From: an uncultured Porphyromonadaceae bacterium
Lineage (GTDB): Bacteria; Bacteroidota; Bacteroidia; Bacteroidales; Barnesiellaceae_A
Direction: 5' to 3'
Length of the DNA: 13,233 nt
NCBI GenBank assembly: GCA_900542255.1
Contig: UQMR01000064.1
Location: forward strand, 1 to 13,233
The notes below the pieces were generated by a model. That model did no database searches and was not told the origin of the DNA. It worked only from the letters and a program-made list of their open reading frames with translations. Of this stretch, positions 1-5,855 are shown one piece after another. The translations under genes were made by a program, and so were the position numbers. How positions within the stretch are numbered: position 1 is the stretch's first letter; every line of letters begins with the position of its first letter.

Positions 1-934
1 CACAGGCCATCGTATAAAGAGCCTCGTTGTGCAAATCCTGATAACGCATAGGACGGGCCACCTCTATAATACGGTCGTGCGCCCGCAGCACAATCTCATA
101 TATCTCGCGTTGCCGCGTTGTGAATTTTCCGCTCACCGGATAGGTGCGGGTGTGGTCTGAACAGTAACCCGAGAGCAACTCGGCACCGGCATCGCACAAC
201 AGGAGACGCCCGTTTACGAGCTTGTCGTCGCAACCGAAATTGTGCAGTATCTCGCCATGCTGCGTCACATGCGAGAAGAACGAGCAACCCCATCCGTACT
301 GCATGGCTATGCCGCCGATTGCTCCTATGATTTCACGCTCCACCACGCCTTCGCGACACATCGACATCGCCGTAGTGTGCATGAGATAGCCTACATGGAA
401 AGCCCGCTCCATCTCCTCTATCTCCTCATCGCTCTTTATCTCGCGCATTTGGGTTACGGCCATCATCAAGTCGGCCGATACTCCGTCGTTGACCTGCTGT
501 ACAGGCACTCCCAGGAGGGTCGACATATTGATAAGCTCCATACCCCTGAATTGCGGGAGATAATGTATCGTGCGTCCTTGGCGGCGGGCAGAAGCAATGG
601 CCTCGGGCAAAGCTGCCGTCGGCGCAGTATGTTTCACACCTACACTTGCCGCCAAATCCACAAGAGCGGGTACAGGCCCTGTCCACACCATCTCGTCTAC
701 TGTGACATCATCGCCATAGAGCGTATCCCGGTCGTTGTCAATATCTATAATGGCTGCCAATCGGGCGTTGGCAAGCCCGAAATAATAGAGAAACGTAGAA
801 TCTTGGCGAAAGGCTCCTGCGTTATTGGGGAAATTAATCGCCATATCGGTATTGCCGGGAAGCAGAATAATACCGCTTCCTATCATTTTACGCAGCGTAT
901 CGCGGCGGGTAACATAAGTTTGTGCAGGAAACAT
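1..934 (-). CDS. M24B Xaa-Pro aminopeptidase (aminopeptidase P family), 3' end outside window
   Basis: A metallo-aminopeptidase expected to release N-terminal residues preceding proline, acting in the cytoplasm on peptides. The minus-strand frame is open for 311 codons from the ATG at 934 to the left edge; I translated it by hand. Residues 1-130 form the AMP_N creatinase-like domain (FRQDSTFLYYFGLA near residue 45). The M24 pita-bread domain follows (MREIKSDEEIEEMERA, then LLLCDAGAE). Two expected metal-ligand aspartates are visible: D248 in CDAGAE and D260 in CSDHTRTYPVSGKF, followed by the usual TTRQREIYEIVLRAH. The D-to-D spacing is 12 rather than the 11 of E. coli PepP, which I believe is common in Bacteroidetes relatives. 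The remaining ligands (His, Glu, Glu) would lie beyond the edge, as family members run to about 450 residues. It diverges from the capsid cassette across 268 bp. The family call is firm; the exact substrate is not. Confidence 0.92.
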   Translation of the reverse strand, partial: MFPAQTYVTRRDTLRKMIGSGIILLPGNTDMAINFPNNAGAFRQDSTFLYYFGLANARLAAIIDIDNDRDTLYGDDVTVDEMVWTGPVPALVDLAASVGVKHTAPTAALPEAIASARRQGRTIHYLPQFRGMELINMSTLLGVPVQQVNDGVSADLMMAVTQMREIKSDEEIEEMERAFHVGYLMHTTAMSMCREGVVEREIIGAIGGIAMQYGWGCSFFSHVTQHGEILHNFGCDDKLVNGRLLLCDAGAELLSGYCSDHTRTYPVSGKFTTRQREIYEIVLRAHDRIIEVARPMRYQDLHNEALYTMAC

Positions 935-1003
935 AATATACTCTTTTAGTTTATGATTAGAAATTATCAGTATTTACAGCAGGATAGATACTCTTGCATG
1001 TGT

Positions 1004-1011
1004 CAAAGGTA
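1004..1011 (-). promoter_or_regulatory. candidate -7 element for the aminopeptidase gene
   Basis: The minus strand reads TACCTTTG, a full match to the Bacteroidetes -7 consensus TAnnTTTG, 70 bp before the aminopeptidase ATG. The upstream -33 element is weak: an ATTG lies about 15 nt away, and a proper TTTG is about 33 nt away. Promoter assignment is therefore tentative. Confidence 0.35.
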
Positions 1012-1202
1012 TGATTTTTAAGCATACAATGTAACACCGCAGAGCAAAAATGAGAAAGATAAAATGAGTGTCCCGCACAAAAAAAGCGACGGCAGAAACA
1101 AGACAACACACTATCGCACATCGCGGCGGCTTTCGGGTTGTTACTTTGCATTGCCCGCCAGAAACGGGAATATCCATTATCAATTTGTAAAAAAGATTTG
1201 TT

Positions 1203-1943
1203 ATGAACAGAAACGACAATGCCGCCCGTGAAAGCGCCCGCGAACGCATCGTGAGACGACTGCAAGAGCGCTACCCCGACCGGCAATTTACCAGCGAAGA
1301 TGACTTCTACGATGCTCTCGACGAGTACGACACCGCACTCTCGCATCACTACGAGCAGATGCTGGGCGACCAAAACAGGCTGTGCCAACTGATGTGCAGC
1401 AACCCCAAGATGGGGGCATTCATCTCTGACGTTGCCGATGGCGAGGATTCGCTGATAGCTTGCATACGCTATTTCGGCAAGGAGCTGTTTGACCATGCCG
1501 ATGACGAACGCTACATGCACGCCGTACGCCGTGCCAACGAAGAGTTCGAGGCCCGGAACCGCCGATACATGGAGCTCGAAGAGTCTATGCGCCGCAACGT
1601 GGAGCAGAGCGCACGCCACATCGAACGGTTTATGCGCGCCAAGCAAATGGACGAGACAGAGTTTGACGATTTCCTCGACCGCATCTTCCATGTATGCCGA
1701 CACGTTTTTGCAGGAGACCTCACAGTCGATGTCTTGGAACTCCTCTATAAGGGATTGCGCTACGACACCGACCTTACATGCGCCGAACATGCGGCCGAAA
1801 TAAAAGGGCGCAACGAACGCATCACCCTCTCGAAGCGCGACCATGCCGGCGATAACCTTCCTGCTCTTCCCCACAAAAACGGGAACAACGAAACCGGCGG
1901 CTACCGTCGTCCGCGCCGTCGTCGCAGCATCTGGGACATGTAA
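1203..1943 (+). CDS. putative capsid scaffolding-like protein, first gene of the capsid cassette
   Basis: 246 residues, with no signal peptide or membrane segment. The composition is strongly charged. An Arg/Glu-rich N-terminus (residues 1-24) leads to an acidic helical stretch (31-45), a middle segment with NPKMGAFISDVADGEDSLIA (67-86), and a long, probably coiled-coil helix at about 100-150 rich in E, R, M and A. The C-terminal tail is very basic (YRRPRRRRSIWDM, 234-246). Scaffolding proteins of tailed phages are typically helical, charged and often finished by a basic coat-binding tail, and are encoded just before the major capsid gene, as here. The role is inferred from composition and gene order, not from a recognised domain. 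It starts the plus-strand cassette, 147 bp ahead of the capsid ORF. A TTACTTTG at 1141 is a weak -7 candidate without a good -33. Alternatives include a head-associated protein of unknown role. Codon use resembles the flanking genes. Confidence 0.8.
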   Translation: MNRNDNAARESARERIVRRLQERYPDRQFTSEDDFYDALDEYDTALSHHYEQMLGDQNRLCQLMCSNPKMGAFISDVADGEDSLIACIRYFGKELFDHADDERYMHAVRRANEEFEARNRRYMELEESMRRNVEQSARHIERFMRAKQMDETEFDDFLDRIFHVCRHVFAGDLTVDVLELLYKGLRYDTDLTCAEHAAEIKGRNERITLSKRDHAGDNLPALPHKNGNNETGGYRRPRRRRSIWDM

Positions 1944-2090
1944 GCGCAGCAGCATCAGACAGAGACAGCAACCCTGCGCAACGGCCTTATTCCCAATAAA
2001 ACATTCCAAGCTACGCTATAACATTCAGCCCGGACGCAGAGGATGCTCACAAACAACTTATTTTTTATAAAAACAAAACAACCGAAAAGT

Positions 2091-3488
2091 ATGAAAGCAG
2101 AAACATTCAAGAAAACTTCATCTACACAATGGATTATCTCTATCTCGCTCATGCTGCTTTTTGTCTTGCTGATAGGCAACTGGGCAGAGGCATCCGCTTT
2201 GGGCCTCGCAGTAGTGATACCCGGCATGACAACTGGCAAACTGGTGAGCGGCGAGCCACTCACAACCAGCAAGACTCTCGAACACAGCCCCTCGTTGCTC
2301 CAAAGCGAGATAGACAACCGCATTGTAAAAATCCGCCCCATGTCTACGCCCGTAGACCAGATATCCCGTTATAAAGGTGCCCGAAAAGCCGGTTCGATGA
2401 TTGTAGATTACTACTCGGTAGACGTAAAACCTACCAAAACCACGATGAAAACAGCCTACACAGAACCCGAGGCAAGTGCCGCCACGGCCAACAACCGCCG
2501 TGCCAAGCTGGACACCAACAACAACGACCTGTTCGAGATTTCCGACACTATACTCGTACAAGGTGTAAAGGGATACGAAAGCGACGGCGTAACACCCTCG
2601 CAGGCCGACCTCGTGTTATACGTCTACACCAAAGACCTCAACACTGGCGCCCCCCTCGTCAACGTCGCAAACGGAAAAACGATAGGGAGCATAGAAGATT
2701 GCGTTCCCACAATCCCTGCCGGCGCCTGCCTCATTCGCATGGGACGCGCCGCAGCCGAGCTCGACGTACAGACGGCCCAGTTCGAGAGCCTGCCCGTCAA
2801 GGAACAAAACTACTGCCAAATCTTCAAAATGCAAATCGAGCAGTCTACTCTGCAAAAAATCGCCAACAAAGAGGTAGAGTGGGACTTCTCTGACCAAGAA
2901 GAGGCTGCCATATACGATATGCGCCTCGGCATGGAAAAGACCTTCATGTTTGGTGTGAAACACAAGGTCTACGACACCTTGAAGAAAGACTACGTAAACC
3001 TCACCGGCGGTATCTGGTGGCAAGCCGGCAAGCAGTATGAGTATGACCCCTCGGTTGGCTTCACGCAGAACGACCTCGTAGATATGATGCAGATGTCGTT
3101 TACGGGGAATGCCGGCAACAAGCGCAAGGTGCTTATCGGAGGCTCCGACTTCATCGGTCGTATCAACAAAATCGAGACGGTCAAAATCGTAGAAGGCGAT
3201 AAGAATACGGTGAAATGGGGTATCGATTTCAACGAAATCAGCTCGAAGTTCGGCCGACTCTACGTCTTGCACTCTGAGGTATTCGACGATTGCGGCATGA
3301 GCGACTATGGCTTTATCTTCGACCCGGAGTATATCCAGAAGTGGTCGCATGTTCCCTTCGGCTCGCAAGCCCTTGACCTTAAAAAGGCCGGTATCCGCAA
3401 CTCCGACGCTCTCGTCCTCACCGAGGCGAGCTGCCTGACACTCCGTTATCCGACCGCACACATGCGTATTGTACCCGTAAGCGAATAA
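2091..3488 (+). CDS. SU10/DUF5309-type major capsid protein (HK97 fold) with N-terminal hydrophobic segment
   Basis: 465 residues from the ATG at 2091. I prefer this to the ATG at 2043 because it follows the A-rich leader typical of Bacteroidetes and gives a Lys-Lys n-region directly before the hydrophobic core. Residues 66-93 (SPSLLQSEIDNRIVKIRPMS, then TPVDQISR) carry the N-arm pattern I associate with SU10-like major capsid proteins. Later signatures are IRMGRAAAELDVQ (215-227), FSDQEEAAIYDMRLGMEKTF (266-285), a shell core with TGGIWWQAG (305-313) and KRKVLIGGSDF (344-354), and EVFDDCGMSDYGFIFDPEYI (396-415). The C-terminus ends LRYPTAHMRIVPVSE, as expected for an intact protein. Unusually, residues 14-29 are hydrophobic (WIISISLMLLFVLLIG), followed by AEASA (32-36) before Leu37: a textbook Sec signal peptide, or else an anchor. 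The product would build an icosahedral shell. No frameshift or stop interrupts it. Capsid identity is likely; the export reading is inference. Confidence 0.85.
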   Translation: MKAETFKKTSSTQWIISISLMLLFVLLIGNWAEASALGLAVVIPGMTTGKLVSGEPLTTSKTLEHSPSLLQSEIDNRIVKIRPMSTPVDQISRYKGARKAGSMIVDYYSVDVKPTKTTMKTAYTEPEASAATANNRRAKLDTNNNDLFEISDTILVQGVKGYESDGVTPSQADLVLYVYTKDLNTGAPLVNVANGKTIGSIEDCVPTIPAGACLIRMGRAAAELDVQTAQFESLPVKEQNYCQIFKMQIEQSTLQKIANKEVEWDFSDQEEAAIYDMRLGMEKTFMFGVKHKVYDTLKKDYVNLTGGIWWQAGKQYEYDPSVGFTQNDLVDMMQMSFTGNAGNKRKVLIGGSDFIGRINKIETVKIVEGDKNTVKWGIDFNEISSKFGRLYVLHSEVFDDCGMSDYGFIFDPEYIQKWSHVPFGSQALDLKKAGIRNSDALVLTEASCLTLRYPTAHMRIVPVSE

Positions 3489-3505
3489 GCCATCGCTATA
3501 CAACC

Positions 3506-3543
3506 CAGGACTGTGGCGACACAAAAGGAGCGTCACAGTCCTG
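3506..3543 (+). promoter_or_regulatory. strong hairpin just after the capsid gene, no U-tract
   Basis: A 13-bp stem (3506-3518 with 3531-3543, one G-U pair) and 12-nt loop begins 17 nt after the capsid stop codon. No T-run follows, so it is unlikely to be a classical terminator. It could stabilise the capsid mRNA 3' end or partly attenuate the downstream genes, lowering their dose relative to the capsid protein. Confidence 0.55.
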
Positions 3544-3637
3544 CAACGACGATACAACCGTCATGACAGCAGGCATCGTCCTGACCGATTACAAGGCAAC
3601 CTCGTATTACTAAACCATTCTCTTCCCAATCATTTAT

Positions 3638-4546
3638 ATGAAGATACTACACAACTGCATTGCCGGATTCCTGGGGTATTACGGCAGCCTCGAAGCATTA
3701 CTGAGCCACTATCCCGAGGGGGGAGAGGCCGGCAGCTTCTTCCTGAACGGCGAAACATCGACCCTGTGGATGTGGAACCCCGTCACAAGATGCTGGAGCG
3801 ACACCAACTACGCAAGTGCCCCCGACCTGGTAGGCATGATTATAGACCCCGCAACCTTCTCGCCTTCTATCATCGAGGATAAAGAGGCTCTCTACTATTA
3901 TGTGGCGACAACGGCCGGCCTATACGGGTTTCCCAAGCTGCCGGGAACGATGATGAAGATAGAGGTTTCTTGCTCACAGTCGAGCATCATCCTCTTACAC
4001 TGGGACGGAAGCATGTGGGAAAGCCACGTCTACCCGATTTCCTTATCGCCGCTCATCTTTCACCGTTTTCGAGGCGTTTGGAGCAATGATGAAACCTACC
4101 ACCGCAACAACTCCTACATCGATGTCGTACTCTACAACGGACAATACTACCGCCCCATTCTCTACGGCACATTTACGGCGGTTGCACCCGGCTCGGGTCA
4201 AGTATGGGAAGCTGTCGACGGCTTCTCGGTCCTTGCCACAGGGTTGCAGGTGATAGAACAGGACGGCAACGGAGCGCTTGTCTTGTCGCCGGAGATGTGT
4301 ACGTTGAGCATCACCGACCCCAACGGCAAAGAAATAGCCAACCTCTCGATAAAAAAGGGCTCCGGTGAGAACGAACGATATGTACAACAAAATTTCACCC
4401 ATATCGTAAACGACACGATATACACCACCAATATCAGCGCCAACGAAATTTCTCTTTCAGAGGGCACTGTCAGCAGCCTGGGAGGCGTACTCATAAAAAA
4501 ACGTTTCATCATTACCGCCGACGGCCTTAAAGATTCACCCTTATGA
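3638..4546 (+). CDS. phage tail-fibre/receptor-binding-like protein
   Basis: 302 residues, third gene of the cassette. Residues 18-56 (LEALLSHYPEGGEAGSFFLN, then STLWMWNPVTRCWSD) resemble the repeat seen in tail-fibre and baseplate-associated proteins of Bacteroidales phages, where a glycine-rich turn precedes L-W-x-W-(D/N)-P. Residues 143-195 contain FRGVWSNDETYHRN, DVVLYNGQYYRP and VWEAV, a pattern like small carbohydrate-binding modules (Trp-x(n)-Tyr, then V-x-Y-N-G-x-Y-Y). The C-terminal third (about 200-302) looks beta-rich, with LSITDPNGKEIANLSIKKG, and has no catalytic motif I can name. No signal peptide or membrane segment is clear. Its stop overlaps the next start (ATGA at 4543-4546), so the two are translationally coupled. 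Surface binding is suggested by these motifs only; there is no tail-tube, baseplate or tape-measure gene nearby. It could instead decorate a capsid. Confidence 0.75.
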   Translation: MKILHNCIAGFLGYYGSLEALLSHYPEGGEAGSFFLNGETSTLWMWNPVTRCWSDTNYASAPDLVGMIIDPATFSPSIIEDKEALYYYVATTAGLYGFPKLPGTMMKIEVSCSQSSIILLHWDGSMWESHVYPISLSPLIFHRFRGVWSNDETYHRNNSYIDVVLYNGQYYRPILYGTFTAVAPGSGQVWEAVDGFSVLATGLQVIEQDGNGALVLSPEMCTLSITDPNGKEIANLSIKKGSGENERYVQQNFTHIVNDTIYTTNISANEISLSEGTVSSLGGVLIKKRFIITADGLKDSPL

Positions 4547-5169
4547 ACATAACGCGCGACGAAATCATCTCCCGCACCCAATGTTGCATGGAGGAACTCC
4601 CTCCCGTATGGGAGGGAACTCTCTCGCAGAACGAGGGTGTCACCATAGACCGCTACATCGATGCCAAGATAGGCGAAACATTGCGGGCCATAGCCCTCGT
4701 GGCTCCGCCTCACTTGCTGTGGGTTGAGGAATATCCCGACCTGCCAACCCCCGAAAAACATCAAGACGGCAGCGGCAGCATTACTCTCGACACCGAGATA
4801 CTGCGCCCCGTATCGCTCCTTATGGAGGGGTGGCAACGCCCCGTAACACAGTTTATTACGACGGCCGACCCCCGCTACGAGCTGCAATTCAACCTTTTCA
4901 CCCGCGGCGGGACGGCAAAACCCGTTGCCGTATGGAATACACATGGCAGCGGCAAGCAGCGTATAGAGTACTACTCGCTGCCGGCATCCTACAAACAGCA
5001 CCGTATCTTAGAGCTGACTTGCATAATGCCGCCCATTGACAATGCGGCCAGCTACGACCTGGCTCCTGTTGTCGTCGATGCTCTCTGCTATCGATGCGCA
5101 GCCGCCGTTTACGACATTACGGGCAATCACGCTATGGCCGAAGTAATGTTGTCACACACTACATTATAA
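4543..5169 (+). CDS. head-tail adaptor/head-completion-like protein
   Basis: 208 residues, last gene of the cassette. The first half contains LSQNEGVTIDRYIDAKIGET (27-46) and an ALVAPPHLL segment. The middle holds a beta-type stretch with LRPVSLLMEGWQRPVT (87-102) and FTRGGTAKPVAVW (119-131), then IEYYSLPA. The C-terminal helix VVVDALCYRCAAAVYDITGN (176-195) followed by HAMAEVM resembles the last helix of phage head-tail connector proteins, in which a short helical domain packs against the portal. I recall this arrangement from Bacteroidales phage-like loci but cannot confirm a named family from sequence alone. The ATG overlaps the previous TGA, so expression is coupled to the fibre-like gene. 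An adaptor normally sits on a portal, yet no portal gene is present in the window. A hairpin terminator follows 68 bp after the stop. Confidence 0.75.
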   Translation: MNITRDEIISRTQCCMEELPPVWEGTLSQNEGVTIDRYIDAKIGETLRAIALVAPPHLLWVEEYPDLPTPEKHQDGSGSITLDTEILRPVSLLMEGWQRPVTQFITTADPRYELQFNLFTRGGTAKPVAVWNTHGSGKQRIEYYSLPASYKQHRILELTCIMPPIDNAASYDLAPVVVDALCYRCAAAVYDITGNHAMAEVMLSHTTL

Positions 5170-5236
5170 CCGCCTCCCCGACAAGAAAGATATTACGGGA
5201 GAGAGGCATAGAAATTGTGCAACGAGGGAGAAAAAC

Positions 5237-5276
5237 AAAGGCAGCGGCGACGTTACGACACGTCGCCACTGCCTTT
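5237..5276. terminator. hairpin terminator after the capsid cassette, probably bidirectional
   Basis: A 16-bp stem (5237-5252 with 5261-5276) with an 8-nt loop ttacgaca has one imperfect pair, which is C-A read on plus and G-U read on minus. On plus the 3' arm ends CCTTT; on minus the stem is followed by TTTGTTTTT. The minus-strand version is therefore slightly better, but the position, 68 bp after the cassette's last stop, suits ending plus-strand transcription. Confidence 0.7.
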
Positions 5277-5280
5277 ATAG

Positions 5281-5559
5281 TAACTGCACCATGCGGCATT
5301 TACTGCCACAAGAGCTCACCAGACAATATACTACGTGTGCCATACGACCGGCAGCGCCATATACGGCGGCCTATTCCCCTTTGCCTGCCTCCGGGAAGAG
5401 GGCTGTGAGATTATCGCCGGCACGTCAACAAGATTCGAAAAGCGAGCTTCGGGAGAGCCACCCTCCGGCAACGCCCTGTTTATGCCGGCACACTTTGTAT
5501 CAGATACTATCCGTAGACAAAGAAAAAGAGCGCTATTCTCACGAACATCGCTCTTTTAG
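5281..5559. other. G+C-rich stretch without a recognised gene; orphan open frame
   Basis: A G+C-rich, coding-like stretch lies between two hairpins. The plus frame starting GTG at 5335 is open for 74 codons to TAG at 5559 (CHTTGSAIYGGLFPFACLRE near its start) and favours C-ending codons. It has no recognisable domain, no clear ribosome-binding site, and its stop lies inside the following hairpin. The same frame is open upstream to a TAA at 5281. The minus strand also has an open run of about 50 codons here. It may be a decayed gene, a structured RNA, or chance. I assign no function. Confidence 0.3.
5524..5557. terminator. A/U-flanked hairpin, bidirectional terminator candidate
   Basis: The stem AAAAGAGCG (5524-5532) pairs with CGCTCTTTT (5549-5557) around a 16-nt loop. 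On plus it ends in TTTT. On minus the stem is followed by TTTTTCTTTG when its own terminal T residues are counted. Lying between convergent genes, it could stop transcription from either side. Confidence 0.5.
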
Positions 5560-5645
5560 AATGTTAGAAACATCAATAATAAAAGGTTTGTTGTTACTGA
5601 GTCTATATTCTACTATCAAATATATCAGAAACTTCTATATACGAG

Positions 5646-5672
5646 ATGCAACCGAGAGGCAAAACGTTGCAT
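5646..5672. repeat. inverted repeat ATGCAAC/GTTGCAT
   Basis: Perfect 7-bp arms at 5646-5652 and 5666-5672 separated by 13 nt, directly abutting the next inverted repeat. It could form a hairpin in RNA or be a binding site; nothing here decides which. Confidence 0.5.
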
Positions 5673-5673
5673 G

Positions 5674-5705
5674 GTTACTGAGAAAAAATTACATTTTTCA
5701 GTAAC
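5674..5705. repeat. inverted repeat GTTACTGA/TCAGTAAC with A/T inner stem
   Basis: Perfect 8-bp arms at 5674-5681 and 5698-5705. The inner A-run and T-run extend the stem after one bulged G. Another direct copy of GTTACTGAG lies at 5593-5601, giving three occurrences of the motif within about 110 bp. Confidence 0.55.
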
Positions 5706-5767
5706 AAAATATCATATAACCTATAATAAGGGTGGATGCTTTATTGTGATAAATTTACAACACACTA

Positions 5768-5789
5768 TATATTAGTGCGTTATAATATA
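5768..5789. repeat. inverted repeat TATATTA/TAATATA
   Basis: 7-bp arms at 5768-5774 and 5783-5789 around an 8-nt spacer, all A+T. It is weak and could arise by chance in such composition. Confidence 0.3.
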
Positions 5790-5855
5790 CACAGTTATCA
5801 TTCCGGCCTCCCGGCCATGCACTGTTTTTATAATGAAAATCTTCCCCTGTGGATA

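Larger units (their letters stand above)
5560..5855. other. A+T-rich convergent intergenic region with inverted repeats, no gene
   Basis: About 300 bp clearly richer in A+T than the surroundings, with no credible reading frame. It carries three inverted repeats (5646-5672, 5674-5705, 5768-5789) and two direct copies of GTTACTGAG (5593-5601 and 5674-5682). Two 9-mers differ from the DnaA box TTATNCACA only at the first base (ATATACACA at 5785-5793; the complement of ATATCCACA at 5848-5856). No obvious integrase, tRNA or attachment-site duplication was seen. Confidence 0.45.

Noticed and set aside
242..949. 235-residue plus-strand reading frame
   Set aside because: It lies antisense to the well-supported aminopeptidase frame and has a protein sequence without domain character.
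957..2009. 350-residue minus-strand reading frame under the scaffold-like gene
   Set aside because: It runs antisense to a gene that fits the cassette's direction and has odd Cys/His/Val-rich composition typical of shadow frames.
2043..2090. Earlier start of the capsid ORF at 2043
   Set aside because: It would put MLTNNLFFIKTKQPKS before the Lys-Lys/hydrophobic segment; the ATG at 2091 follows an A-rich leader and gives a normal signal-like N-terminus.
3470..3490. Programmed frameshift at the capsid stop
   Set aside because: No slippery heptamer or spaced pseudoknot is seen at the junction, so the overlapping open frame is reported only as a low-interest finding.
2616..3557. 313-residue minus-strand frame under the capsid gene
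   Set aside because: Antisense shadow; the plus strand carries clear capsid signatures through the same bases.
1203..5169. Classical encapsulin nanocompartment
   Set aside because: Encapsulins come with a cargo enzyme such as a ferritin-like protein or peroxidase carrying a targeting tail. None is here, and the capsid sequence resembles SU10-type coat proteins instead.
5170..5855. CRISPR array, tRNA attachment site or diversity-generating retroelement near the cassette
   Set aside because: There are no regularly spaced repeats, no tRNA fold, and no reverse transcriptase or template/variable repeat pair in the window.
5560..5855. Chromosomal replication origin
   Set aside because: Only imperfect DnaA-box-like 9-mers are present and no dnaA, dnaN or similar gene is nearby.
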